Positions 17,901-27,219 of a stretch of 64,000 bases of DNA are shown here, in pieces. Below the pieces are notes generated by a model that did no database searches, was not told the origin of the DNA, and saw only the letters and a list, made by a program, of their open reading frames with translations. Origin of the DNA: Staphylococcus sp. ACRSN (lineage in GTDB: Bacteria; Bacillota; Bacilli; Staphylococcales; Staphylococcaceae); NCBI RefSeq assembly GCF_022346615.1, contig NZ_JAKRNS010000001.1, positions 334,591 to 398,590 of the forward strand, written 5' to 3'. Position numbers and translations under genes: made by a program. Position 1 is the first letter of the stretch; each line of letters starts with the position of its first letter.

Positions 17901-19133
17901 ATGGATATCCGATCTTCTTTTGAAGCTTTAGACAAAAAAATCACGAGTTATGGTGGTTTAGATGGCGGTGGTATTACACGTTTGCTCTATACAGAAGAAT
18001 GGTTAAATGCTGTACAGGGTTTAAGAGGATTATTAAAGGAAAAAGGTTTTACAACACGTTTTGATAGTGTAGGAAATCTTATAGGTCGTATCGAGGGCAG
18101 TAAATATCCTGAGGAAACGATTATGTCCGGTTCACATATTGATACGGTAGTTGAAGGTGGTCATCTAGATGGGCAGTTTGGTGTACTTGCTGCTACAGTT
18201 GCGATGGAATCATTGCAAGCAGCCCATGGTCAACCGTTACGTTCATTAGAAATACTAGCATTAGCAGAAGAGGAAGGCAGCCGTTTTCCTTTCGCATTTT
18301 GGGGAAGTAAGAACTTTTTCAATTTAGCTGAGAAGGCGGAAGTAGAATCAATTACTGATGCAAAAGGCATCAAGTTTGAAGATGCAATGCATCAATCTGG
18401 ATTTGACTATCGAACATCAGATAACGATTACAGTGATGTGAAATCATTTGTAGAGGTACATATAGAACAAGGTAAAGTGCTTGAAACAGAACAAAAATCA
18501 ATCGGAATTGTTGAAGGTATTGTTGGACAAAAACGTTATACAGTTAACTTAAAAGGGGAAGCAAACCATGCCGGGACAACGCCAATGGGCTTAAGAAAGG
18601 ATGCGGTTGTAGCATTCAGTAAGATAGCGGTGGAATTAACAGAACGTGCTGAAATGATTGGTGACCCACTCGTAATTACTTTTGGACGAGTAGATCCCGT
18701 GCCCAATACGGTAAATGTAGTACCAGGGGAAGTAACGTTCTCGATTGATTGTAGGCATATTAATCAAATAGAATTAGATCAATTTGCATCAGAAATTGAT
18801 AAATGTATCAAACGTATAGCAGAAGATGAAGGCGTCTCATACGAAATCGATTTATGGATGGATGAAGCACCTACATTAATGGATAAACGCTTAGTAGGAG
18901 AAATTACTAAGGCTGCGAAACAAATAGTAGGAGAATCGGATTGTAAATTGATGCCTTCAGGCGCAGGTCATGATTCACAAATTTTTGCTAAACACGTGCC
19001 TACAGCAATGATATTTGTACCTTCGATAAACGGAGTGAGCCATAATATCGAAGAAGAAACAGAAATGGATGATTTGGTTAAAGGTATCGAAGTATTAAAG
19101 CAAGTGTTGTATCAATTGGCTTATGAAGAATAA
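17901..19133 (+). CDS. allC: allantoate amidohydrolase
   Basis: 410 residues, the same length as characterised AllC. It cleaves allantoate to ureidoglycine, CO2 and NH3. Visible M20 ligands are GSHIDTV (His79), GGHLDGQ (Asp90), AEEEGSRF (Glu124/125), VEVHIEQG (His187) and SGAGHDSQ. Start at 17901: AAAGGAG 9 nt upstream; the frame also opens 60 nt earlier, overlapping the cre-like box. First gene of the long catabolic run allC-allE-allD-allD-fdrA-ylbE-ylbF-allK. Confidence 0.92.
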   Translation: MDIRSSFEALDKKITSYGGLDGGGITRLLYTEEWLNAVQGLRGLLKEKGFTTRFDSVGNLIGRIEGSKYPEETIMSGSHIDTVVEGGHLDGQFGVLAATVAMESLQAAHGQPLRSLEILALAEEEGSRFPFAFWGSKNFFNLAEKAEVESITDAKGIKFEDAMHQSGFDYRTSDNDYSDVKSFVEVHIEQGKVLETEQKSIGIVEGIVGQKRYTVNLKGEANHAGTTPMGLRKDAVVAFSKIAVELTERAEMIGDPLVITFGRVDPVPNTVNVVPGEVTFSIDCRHINQIELDQFASEIDKCIKRIAEDEGVSYEIDLWMDEAPTLMDKRLVGEITKAAKQIVGESDCKLMPSGAGHDSQIFAKHVPTAMIFVPSINGVSHNIEEETEMDDLVKGIEVLKQVLYQLAYEE

Positions 19134-19263
19134 GCGATAATGACATAGTTTTAAATTTATATTGATGTTTTATATATGAGTTGTGAAAGTTTAGAAACAA
19201 TAATATCAAGACAAAGATGCAAAAAAAGCATATATCAATAATATAAAGGAGCATGACATATTT

Positions 19264-20052
19264 ATGGGTTATATTAATCATAATCAAGGATATAGAGAAG
19301 GTTTACTAGAAACACGTTCTGTAATAAAAAAAGATAATTACGCATTAATAACACCAGATGGCTTAGTTAATAATGTAGTTCCTGGCTTTGAAGATTGTGA
19401 TGTAACGATTATGGGTACGCCAAGATTGGGTGCACGCTTTGTAGATTATATCGTTACACTCAAAAATCAAGGTGGAAATCGCCAAGGTTTTGGTGGGGAT
19501 GGTGTACAAACATTTATCTTTGTTGAATATGGCAATATCAACGCTTATGCAGGAGACGAAAAATATGAATTAAGTGCTGGAGGCTATCTGTATGTACCAT
19601 CACATTTAGTCATGACCTTTGAAAATAGTAATCAAAATAAAGACAGTCGTGTATTTTTATATAAAAAACGCTATCAACCATTAGCAGGCTATGAACCTCA
19701 AGTTGTAACTGGTAATGTCAACGAAATGGAACAAGTACCTTATGAAGGAATGGAAGAAGTGAAAGTACTAGATTTATTACCGAAAGAACTTGCTTATGAT
19801 ATGAATATTCATATTTTATCATTCAAGCCAGGGGCTTCGCATGGTTATATTGAAACTCATGTTCAAGAGCATGGTGCATATATTTTAAGTGGCCGTGGCA
19901 TGTACAACTTAGATAATGAGTGGATGCCAGTAGATAAAGGTGATTACATCTTTATGGGTGCATACTCACCTCAAGCAACATATGCAGTAGGTTTAGATGA
20001 ACCTTTTGCTTACATCTATTCAAAAGATGCAAATAGAGATATTGAAATATAA
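19264..20052 (+). CDS. allE: (S)-ureidoglycine aminohydrolase
   Basis: 262-residue bicupin (E. coli YlbA/AllE is 261). It releases ammonia from ureidoglycine to give (S)-ureidoglycolate. The C-terminal cupin holds the Mn-binding set [16 protein letters not shown] (Glu, His, Gln/His pattern), and the N-terminal half has the family opening [28 protein letters not shown] lies 12 nt before the ATG. It follows allC by 130 nt without a terminator and precedes allD by 15 nt. Confidence 0.93.
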   Translation: MGYINHNQGYREGLLETRSVIKKDNYALITPDGLVNNVVPGFEDCDVTIMGTPRLGARFVDYIVTLKNQGGNRQGFGGDGVQTFIFVEYGNINAYAGDEKYELSAGGYLYVPSHLVMTFENSNQNKDSRVFLYKKRYQPLAGYEPQVVTGNVNEMEQVPYEGMEEVKVLDLLPKELAYDMNIHILSFKPGASHGYIETHVQEHGAYILSGRGMYNLDNEWMPVDKGDYIFMGAYSPQATYAVGLDEPFAYIYSKDANRDIEI

Positions 20053-20067
20053 GAAAGGTTGTTATGG

Positions 20068-21099
20068 ATGGATGAAGAAGCATTAATTTATGTTGATCGT
20101 TTACAACTACGCCAATTATTTCTTAAGAAATTAACTCGTGCAGGATTGCCAGAGATCTATGCTGAAAAGACGGCGGACTTGATGATATTTGCAGATGAAA
20201 GAGGCATTCATTCACATGGGTCTGTACGAATGCAATATTATGCTGAACGTATTATAAAACAAGGTATTAATATAGAACCGAAGTTGAAATTCACGAAGAC
20301 AGGTCCTTCAGCAGGGACATATTTTGGAGATAATACGGTTGGACATTATGTAGCATTCGAAGCTATGAAAGAAGCCATTGAACTTGCTAAAACAAGTGGC
20401 ATTGGTATGGTAGGCGTGAAGGAAATCGGTCATAGTGGCGCAATAGGTTACTTTGCACAACAAGCGGCATACGAAGGTATGGTTGCACTGACTGTGTGTC
20501 AATCTGACCCTATGGTTGTGCCATTTGGAGGAACTGAACCCTATTTTGGAACAAATCCTATTGCTTTTGCGAGTCCACAGCAAGTAGGCGAACCCATATT
20601 ATTCGATATGGCAACAACTGTTCAAGCCTGGGGTAAGATTTTAGATGCACGTTCAAAACACAAATCAATACCAGAACATTGGGCTGTTGATAAGCATGGA
20701 AAACCAACAAAAGATCCCTATCAAGTATCGGCATTATTACCAGTAGCAGGAGCAAAGGGTTATGGATTAATGATGATGATTGATGTTTTAGCAGGTGGTT
20801 TATTGGGATTACCTTTTGGTAAACATGTAAGTTCTATGTATGAAGATTTAAGTGAATATAGGAGATTAGGTCAATTTCACATCGTCATTAACCCAGCATT
20901 CTTTGGGGATAGACAGTTGTTTTTGCAACAAGTTTCTGAAATGGTAAAGGAATTACATGATATCTCTCCTGCTAAAGGGTTTGACCAAGTATATTATCCA
21001 GGTGAAATACAAGAGAAAGTAAAACAACGTTATGCAGAAAGTGGTATACCAATTGCACAAAGTATCTATGATTATCTAATTTCTGATGCAATTTATTAA
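20068..21099 (+). CDS. allD: ureidoglycolate dehydrogenase-like protein (AllD paralogue 1)
   Basis: 343 residues of the LDH2/MDH2 oxidoreductase family, which oxidise ureidoglycolate to oxalurate with NAD(P)+. AllD hallmarks: DERGIHSHG, GHSGAIGYF (catalytic His), CQSDPMVVPFGG, FDMATTVQAWGK and KGYGLMMMIDVL. It ends at YLISDAIY, lacking the roughly 12-residue tail that the paralogue carries. ATG 20068 is set by AAAGG 9 nt upstream. It is followed by a 188-nt gap with no terminator before the second copy. Confidence 0.88.
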   Translation: MDEEALIYVDRLQLRQLFLKKLTRAGLPEIYAEKTADLMIFADERGIHSHGSVRMQYYAERIIKQGINIEPKLKFTKTGPSAGTYFGDNTVGHYVAFEAMKEAIELAKTSGIGMVGVKEIGHSGAIGYFAQQAAYEGMVALTVCQSDPMVVPFGGTEPYFGTNPIAFASPQQVGEPILFDMATTVQAWGKILDARSKHKSIPEHWAVDKHGKPTKDPYQVSALLPVAGAKGYGLMMMIDVLAGGLLGLPFGKHVSSMYEDLSEYRRLGQFHIVINPAFFGDRQLFLQQVSEMVKELHDISPAKGFDQVYYPGEIQEKVKQRYAESGIPIAQSIYDYLISDAIY

Positions 21100-21287
21100 T
21101 GCGTTGTATATAGAAGTTACTAGTATTATTTACGAATTTTATCTTTTGATATCAAATGATTGTAAATCTTGAGTGACTTCTTTTTTATTATGAAATTCAA
21201 CTAAATAAAGGGCAATGAAAATTCCTTAATGTACTTTTATATTAAAAATAAATTATAACAAACATATTTGTTGAAGGAGGTATAGAC

Positions 21288-22337
21288 TTGCGCTTATCTA
21301 AAGAAAAATTGTTCGATTTAATGAAACGTAAGTTGCAAATGGCTGGTTTAAACGAAGATGCAGCAAGCGATGTTGCTGATGTACTAACGTTTGCTGATCA
21401 TAGAGGTATACATTCACATGGTGCCGTAAGAGTTGAATATTATGCTGAGCGTATTGCTAAAGGAGGTATCACGTTAAATCCAGAATATCAATTCGAAAAG
21501 ACGGGTCCTTCTGCAGCCGTATTCGAAGGAGATAATGGACCAGGGCATCAAGCAGCTAAAAAAGCAATGGAACATGCAATTGAAATAGCAAAAGAAACTG
21601 GTGTTGCTGTCGTAGGTGTCAAACATATTTCTCATAGCGGAGCATTAGGCTATTTTGTAGAAATGGCAGCTAAACAAGATATGGTTGGTATTAGTATGTG
21701 TCAATCCGATCCAATGGTTGTGCCATTTGGTGGGACAGAGCCGTATTTTGGTACCAATCCAATCGCTTTTAGTTCTCCTTCAAATGATGAGAGGATTATT
21801 ACATTTGATATGGCGACGACTGTACAAGCGTGGGGTAAAGTATTAGATGCGAGAGCTAAACATCAATCGATTCCTGATACATGGGCGGTTAACGCACAAG
21901 GGGAAGCAACTACAAATTCTAGAGATGTGCACGCGTTATTGCCAGTTGCAGGACCAAAAGGCTATGGATTAATGATGATGGTTGATATATTGTCAGGGAG
22001 TTTGTTAGGTGTACCACACGGCATGCACGTATCATCGATGTATAAAGACTTAACCAAAGGCCGTGATTTAGGACAGTTACATATTGTTATTAATCCAGCA
22101 TTTTTCACTGATTTAAATCAATTTAAATTAAATATTTCTAAAATGTTAGATGAACTTAAAGATCAACCTGCTGCTGAAGGTTATGGTGAAATTTTCTATC
22201 CAGGAGAACGAGGTAGATTACGCAGTGATAAATATGACAAAGATGGTATCGAAATTGTTGATGAAATATACAATTATTTAATTTCTGAAGATGTTCACTA
22301 TGATCGATATCACGGTAAAAATAGATTTGCAGAATAA
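21288..22337 (+). CDS. allD: ureidoglycolate dehydrogenase (AllD paralogue 2)
   Basis: 349 residues, the same family and motifs as the gene at 20068 (DHRGIHSHG, SHSGALGYF, CQSDPMVVPFGG, TFDMATTVQAWGKVLDAR). It matches my memory of E. coli AllD more closely, including the IEIVDEIYNYLIS C-terminal region and full tail, so it is the better candidate for the true NAD+-dependent ureidoglycolate dehydrogenase. TTG start with AAGGAGG 7 nt upstream. The stop lies 15 nt before fdrA, so it is translated with the transcarbamylase genes. Confidence 0.9.
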   Translation: MRLSKEKLFDLMKRKLQMAGLNEDAASDVADVLTFADHRGIHSHGAVRVEYYAERIAKGGITLNPEYQFEKTGPSAAVFEGDNGPGHQAAKKAMEHAIEIAKETGVAVVGVKHISHSGALGYFVEMAAKQDMVGISMCQSDPMVVPFGGTEPYFGTNPIAFSSPSNDERIITFDMATTVQAWGKVLDARAKHQSIPDTWAVNAQGEATTNSRDVHALLPVAGPKGYGLMMMVDILSGSLLGVPHGMHVSSMYKDLTKGRDLGQLHIVINPAFFTDLNQFKLNISKMLDELKDQPAAEGYGEIFYPGERGRLRSDKYDKDGIEIVDEIYNYLISEDVHYDRYHGKNRFAE

Positions 22338-22352
22338 TAATGGAGGAATGAA

Positions 22353-24113
22353 ATGTTACACACAATTATTAAAGAAAACACATATCAAGATTCAATTGTG
22401 CTCATGCTATTATCAAATAAATTATCTGCGATAGAAGGTGTAAATAAAGTTTCGATTATGATGGGAACGCCTGCTAATAAAGATATTTTTAAATCATCAG
22501 GTTTAAGGACGCTAGAATTAGAAGGGGCTAAGCCCAATGATATTGTAATTGTTATTGATACTGATGATGCCGCTAAAGTAGATGAAGTTAATCAAGCAGT
22601 TGAAGCCGAATTGAAAGGTAAAGCTGAAGATGGCGTGCAAGAACAAAAGCAAAATGAAGCTTCGAATTGGGATCGTGCATTAGAGTTAGCCAAGAATCCT
22701 AATTTAGCGTTGATATCTATTCCAGGTCAATATGCTGCGATGGAAGCGGAAAATGCTTTGAACAATAATTTAAATGTCTTCATGTTTAGTGATAATGTTG
22801 CTAAAGAAGATGAAGTGCGATTGAAGAAATTAGCACAAGAAAAAGGCTTGCTTGTTATGGGACCAGACTGTGGTACAGGTATTATTCACGGTCTACCTCT
22901 AGCGTTTACGAATATTGTAAACGAAGGGCGTATAGGTATTGTAGGTGCATCTGGTACAGGAATACAGGAAGTTACTACAATTATCAATAGAGAAGGTGAA
23001 GGTGTCACAAATGCAATAGGTACTGGTGGTAGAGATCTTTCTACTGAAGTGAATGCAATCACAATGTTAGATAGTATCAAAGCATTGAATCAAGACCCTT
23101 CTGTAAAAGTTATTACAGTGATTTCTAAACCACCAGCTAAAGAAGTAGAAGAAAAAGTACTTAATACTTTACGCAATATTGAAAAACCAGTTGTTACTTT
23201 ATTCTTAGGTGCAAAACCGACGTATACGGAAGCAAATATTTATCATGCTTATACTTTGGAAGAAGCGGCACGTGTTTCAGTGCAACTTACAAACGATGAA
23301 TCACCTAACTATAAACCAAGCCTATTAGAAAATATATCAGTTAATTTAACTGCAAAACAAGATGGCATAAAAGGATATTATTCAGGGGGGACGTTAGCAT
23401 CGGAAGCTGCAATGCTGGTTAAAGATACTCTAGGGGATATTGCTGCTGAATTAACACCTGAAGGATATGTTTTTAAGGGTGGTAACCATGAAATTATTGA
23501 TTTAGGTGATGATGTTTATACACAAGGTAAACCGCATCCAATGATTGATCCATCTAAGCGAATTGAAATGTTGGAGGCATCTTCAGATGACCCTTCTACT
23601 GCAGTAATTATGTTAGATAACGTAATTGGATTTGGCAGTCATGAAGATATGGCTAGTGAGCTTGCACCTACAATTAAAAACATCTTAAATAAAGTTAAAC
23701 AAGATGGTCGCTCGCTTGTAGTATTAGCGACAGTTGTGGGAACAGAACTTGATTATCAAGATTATCAAGCTCAAATAGACACACTTCAAGCAGCTGGGGC
23801 CGTAGTTTGTGAAACGAATGATCAGATGGTTCGTACAGCTTTAAACTTAATTGGTAGTAAAGTAGAGCAACCTCAATTAGAAGTTAAAACAATTGATACA
23901 CAAGTAGTAGATTTAACTGTCGATGAAAAAGTAATGAATTTAATCAATGTTAAACCGAGTGTAATCAATATCGGCTTGAAAAGTTTTACAGAAGCTATTC
24001 AGACAAGTGGTGCAGATGTTGTCCAATTTAATTGGAAACCAATTGCTGGCGGAGATGAAAAACTTATAAAAGTACTCCAATTTTTAAATCATTTCGAAGG
24101 AGAGACGGTATAA
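22353..24113 (+). CDS. fdrA: FdrA: oxamate carbamoyltransferase subunit (AllF type)
   Basis: 586 residues with succinyl-CoA-synthetase-alpha-like folds: an N-terminal domain (1-100), a Rossmann part with GPDCGTGIIHGLPLAF and GIVGASGTGIQEVT (about 175-215), a GTGGRDLST loop, and C-terminal CoA-ligase-like segments. In E. coli the homologue (FdrA, now AllF) works with AllG and AllH to phosphorolyse oxalurate to oxamate and carbamoyl phosphate. This one is slightly longer than E. coli FdrA (555). GGAGG precedes the ATG. The next gene starts one nt after its stop. Confidence 0.9.
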   Translation: MLHTIIKENTYQDSIVLMLLSNKLSAIEGVNKVSIMMGTPANKDIFKSSGLRTLELEGAKPNDIVIVIDTDDAAKVDEVNQAVEAELKGKAEDGVQEQKQNEASNWDRALELAKNPNLALISIPGQYAAMEAENALNNNLNVFMFSDNVAKEDEVRLKKLAQEKGLLVMGPDCGTGIIHGLPLAFTNIVNEGRIGIVGASGTGIQEVTTIINREGEGVTNAIGTGGRDLSTEVNAITMLDSIKALNQDPSVKVITVISKPPAKEVEEKVLNTLRNIEKPVVTLFLGAKPTYTEANIYHAYTLEEAARVSVQLTNDESPNYKPSLLENISVNLTAKQDGIKGYYSGGTLASEAAMLVKDTLGDIAAELTPEGYVFKGGNHEIIDLGDDVYTQGKPHPMIDPSKRIEMLEASSDDPSTAVIMLDNVIGFGSHEDMASELAPTIKNILNKVKQDGRSLVVLATVVGTELDYQDYQAQIDTLQAAGAVVCETNDQMVRTALNLIGSKVEQPQLEVKTIDTQVVDLTVDEKVMNLINVKPSVINIGLKSFTEAIQTSGADVVQFNWKPIAGGDEKLIKVLQFLNHFEGETV

Positions 24114-24114
24114 G

Positions 24115-25380
24115 ATGGGTTATAAAACGATAGATGAAGCAAATCAAGCTGTAATAGATAAAATGATTTCAGCAGCACCATTTTTAGTTGATGTAGTACC
24201 TGCAAAGTCTAAAATTCCAGAATTAACAGATTACGTATTATTACATGCCGGTCCGCCAATTAAATATGAAAATATGACTGACCCAATGCAAGGATCTTGT
24301 GTAGGTGCCATTCTATTTGAGGGATGGGCAGATAATGAGCAGGAAGCAAGACAATTATTAGAGGATGGAAAAATAACACTGATTCCTTGTCACCACGTGA
24401 ATGCCGTTGGACCGATGGGTGGTATTACTTCGGCAAACATGCCTGTACTTGTCGTTGAAAATAGAGAAAGTGGTAATGAAGCATATTGCCAAATGAATGA
24501 AGGTATCGGTGCAGTATTGCGTTTTGGTGCTTACAATGAAACCGTAGTGAATCGTTTACACTGGATGAAAGATGTATTAGGTCCTGTGTTGAGTAAAGCA
24601 TTGAGACAAATGGATGAAGGGTTAAATGTTAATGTATTAATCGCAAAAGCGATTGCAATGGGGGATGAATTCCATCAACGTAATATTGCTGCATCATTAG
24701 CATTTTTGAAAGAAGTTACGCCAATCATTAGTGCTCTTGAAGATGTAGAGCAAGCAAAGCGTACAGAAGTATTACAATTCTTAGCGGACACGGATCAATT
24801 TTTCCTAAATATTGCGATGGCAACAGGTAAAGCAATGATGGATGCAGCAAGACAAATTGAACATGGTACAGTTGTAACTGCTATGTGCCGTAATGGTGAA
24901 AACTTTGGTGTTCGTATTGCTGGAATGGGAGATGAATGGTTTACTGCTCCAGTAAATACGCCACAAGGACTTTATTTTACAGGTTATTCAGCAGAAGATG
25001 CGAATACTGATATAGGTGACTCGGCAATTACCGAAACAATTGGTGTAGGTGGTATGGCAATGATTGCTGCACCAGCTGTTACACGCTTTGTTGGTACAGG
25101 AGGATTTGAGGACGCTTTAGCAATCAGTAATGAAATGACTGAAATTTGTATTGGTGAAAATCCAAACTTTGCGATTCCAACTTGGAACTTTAAAGGTGCA
25201 TGTTTAGGTATAGATGCACGTAAAGTTGTTGAAACAGGTATTACACCTGTTATCAATACTGGCATTGCACATAAAATAGCAGGTTATGGACAAATTGGAG
25301 CTGGTACTGTTCATCCTCCAGTAGAATGTTTTGAAAAAGCAATCACTGCATATGCAGAAAAATTAGGATATAAAGCTTGA
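24115..25380 (+). CDS. ylbE: YlbE (DUF1116): oxamate carbamoyltransferase subunit (AllG type)
   Basis: 421 residues, DUF1116, near the 419 of the E. coli homologue. Motifs include DPMQGSCVGAILFEGW, PCHHVNAVGPMGGITSANMPV and MCRNGENFGVRIAGMGDEWFTAP. It is predicted to be part of the AllFGH oxalurate-phosphorolysing complex. The start is one nt after fdrA and the stop overlaps the next start (TTGA). Such tight coupling suits subunits made in fixed ratio. Confidence 0.9.
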   Translation: MGYKTIDEANQAVIDKMISAAPFLVDVVPAKSKIPELTDYVLLHAGPPIKYENMTDPMQGSCVGAILFEGWADNEQEARQLLEDGKITLIPCHHVNAVGPMGGITSANMPVLVVENRESGNEAYCQMNEGIGAVLRFGAYNETVVNRLHWMKDVLGPVLSKALRQMDEGLNVNVLIAKAIAMGDEFHQRNIAASLAFLKEVTPIISALEDVEQAKRTEVLQFLADTDQFFLNIAMATGKAMMDAARQIEHGTVVTAMCRNGENFGVRIAGMGDEWFTAPVNTPQGLYFTGYSAEDANTDIGDSAITETIGVGGMAMIAAPAVTRFVGTGGFEDALAISNEMTEICIGENPNFAIPTWNFKGACLGIDARKVVETGITPVINTGIAHKIAGYGQIGAGTVHPPVECFEKAITAYAEKLGYKA

Positions 25381-26195
25381 TTTTTCGTGCAAGTGCGATA
25401 GGTAGTATTGCCCAGGAAATATTAGAAAAAAAAGAGACGTTTTATGTGCATAGTATTTTTAAAAAAGGATTTAACATAATCAATGAAAAGAAAGAACTTA
25501 TATTTATTGGTACAGATGATAATGGGACCTTTCCGTTTGGCATATTAGTAGATAAGCAAACAAGAGATGCACTTTTAGCTAAAATGAAACAACAACAATA
25601 TCTAAAAGTAAGTTCAAACACAATATATATCGATTCTGCTACTCAACTCATTTGGAAGGTAAATTTACTGAATTCATTTAAAGCATATACAAGTGAAAAA
25701 GTTAATCAACTTAGCACGTGTGTTGAAGCTTATGATTTTTCTGAATATGAACATGGACAGTTTAACAGCGAGTATTTAAAGCAGTTTATGTGTGTGTTAG
25801 AGCGAGGTTCCGCAAAGGAATGTGAGCGTTACTATCGTTATATTATTGGAAGAGGCCAAGGGTTAACGCCAACAGGTGATGATATTTTAACGGGTATGTT
25901 ATTCATTCATTTTATCAAACCATATATTCGAAAAGATAATTTACTCATTTTAAATCAACTCTTGAGTGAAACATTAACAACAATAGTCAGTGAAACTTTT
26001 TTAAAATGTGCACAAAAAGGTTTGTTTAGTTCGAAAATAGCAGTGTTACAAACTGAACCAACGCCATATCATATTGATCGCTTAATCAAAGTGGGATCAT
26101 CATCAGGAAAAGATACATTATATGGGGCGTTTGTAGCATTAACTTTAAGGAGTGGAACGTATGGGAAAGCGTGTAGTACTCGCTTTAGGTGGTAA
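25377..26195 (+). CDS. ylbF: YlbF (DUF2877): oxamate carbamoyltransferase subunit (AllH type)
   Basis: 272 residues, DUF2877, equal in length to E. coli YlbF (271). The diagnostic block is GRGQGLTPTGDDILTGML (about residues 159-176), followed by KVGSSSGKDTLYGA. The TTG start overlaps the ylbE TGA by 4 nt. The 3' end overlaps the carbamate kinase gene by 35 nt, more than usual; the last residues (YGKACSTRFRW) are therefore read from kinase coding DNA in another frame. Completes AllFGH. Confidence 0.87.
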   Translation: MIFRASAIGSIAQEILEKKETFYVHSIFKKGFNIINEKKELIFIGTDDNGTFPFGILVDKQTRDALLAKMKQQQYLKVSSNTIYIDSATQLIWKVNLLNSFKAYTSEKVNQLSTCVEAYDFSEYEHGQFNSEYLKQFMCVLERGSAKECERYYRYIIGRGQGLTPTGDDILTGMLFIHFIKPYIRKDNLLILNQLLSETLTTIVSETFLKCAQKGLFSSKIAVLQTEPTPYHIDRLIKVGSSSGKDTLYGAFVALTLRSGTYGKACSTRFRW

Positions 26196-27120
26196 TGCAA
26201 TTTTGCAGCCGAAGCAAGAAGCGACATACGAGAATCAATATAATAATGTATATGCTGCAACTAAAAAGATGGCAGAATTAAAGCAACAAGGGCATAATGT
26301 AGTTGTTACGCACGGTAATGGTCCGCAAGTAGGTAATATAATTGCGCAGAATGAGGCGGCTAAAGATATTGTCGAACCGTTACCAATTAATGCTTGTAAT
26401 GCAGAATCACAAGGTTTTATTGGTTATATGATGGAAGAAGCATTAAAGAACCATCTTGAGTCTTTAAATATTGAAAGTGATGTAGTAACGTTATTGACAA
26501 TGGTAGAGGTCGATAAAGATGATAAAGCATTTAATAATCCAACAAAACCTATAGGTGTATTCTTTGATGAGGTTGAAGCGAGACGTTTAGAAACAAAACA
26601 TGGCTTTGTTATGCAAGAAGACGCGGGTCGAGGATATCGACGTGTAGTACCTTCACCAGAACCTTTGGTGATACATGGTGTAAGTCAAATTAAGACGTTA
26701 ATTGATCATGCAATCGTTATATCTTCTGGTGGTGGAGGTATTCCAGTTTATCGTGATGCTGAGGGTAAAATTCATGGTGTCGAGGCGGTCATAGATAAAG
26801 ACCGGTCAGGGCTTAAGTTGGCGCAACAAGTTGAAGCTGATACATTTATAATGTTAACGGATGTATCAAATGTCTATGTGAATTATGGCAAGTCAAATCA
26901 AGAAAAATTAGAAACAATTTCTGTGACTCAAGCTAAACAATATGTGGATGAAGGCCAATTTCCAGCTGGAAGTATGTTACCGAAAGTTGAAGCGGCAATT
27001 CAGTTCGCTGAGATGGGTAAAGAAGCCATTATTTGTTCATTAGATGATGCTTTAGAAGCACTAGAAGGAAAAGCGGGTACACGTATTGTATTAGAAGCGA
27101 GTACTGAAGTTGTAAAATAA
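26161..27120 (+). CDS. allK: carbamate kinase (AllK/YbcF type)
   Basis: 319-residue amino-acid-kinase family enzyme that converts carbamoyl phosphate + ADP to ATP + carbamate, the energy-yielding last step of anaerobic ureide breakdown. Motifs: VLALGGNAILQP, THGNGPQVGNI, VPSPEPLVIHG, SSGGGGIPVYR and GSMLPKVEAAI. It could equally be named arcC; position next to fdrA-ylbE-ylbF, with no arginine deiminase genes in view, favours the allantoin role. ATG at 26161 with AAGGAG 8 nt upstream. Confidence 0.93.
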   Translation: MGKRVVLALGGNAILQPKQEATYENQYNNVYAATKKMAELKQQGHNVVVTHGNGPQVGNIIAQNEAAKDIVEPLPINACNAESQGFIGYMMEEALKNHLESLNIESDVVTLLTMVEVDKDDKAFNNPTKPIGVFFDEVEARRLETKHGFVMQEDAGRGYRRVVPSPEPLVIHGVSQIKTLIDHAIVISSGGGGIPVYRDAEGKIHGVEAVIDKDRSGLKLAQQVEADTFIMLTDVSNVYVNYGKSNQEKLETISVTQAKQYVDEGQFPAGSMLPKVEAAIQFAEMGKEAIICSLDDALEALEGKAGTRIVLEASTEVVK

Positions 27121-27141
27121 AATGATTAATTTTAACATGAT

Positions 27142-27177
27142 ACGAATCAGTCAAAGTGAATTTTTTGATTGATTCGT
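27142..27177 (+). other. hairpin between allK and transporter
   Basis: ACGAATCAGTCAAA pairs with TTTGATTGATTCGT (one G-T pair). The following T-run is short, so it may be a weak terminator or an mRNA-stability element that lowers transporter expression. Confidence 0.5.
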
Positions 27178-27219
27178 TAACTTGTTATATGACGAGATAA
27201 TAAAGAAAGGTGATATAAA

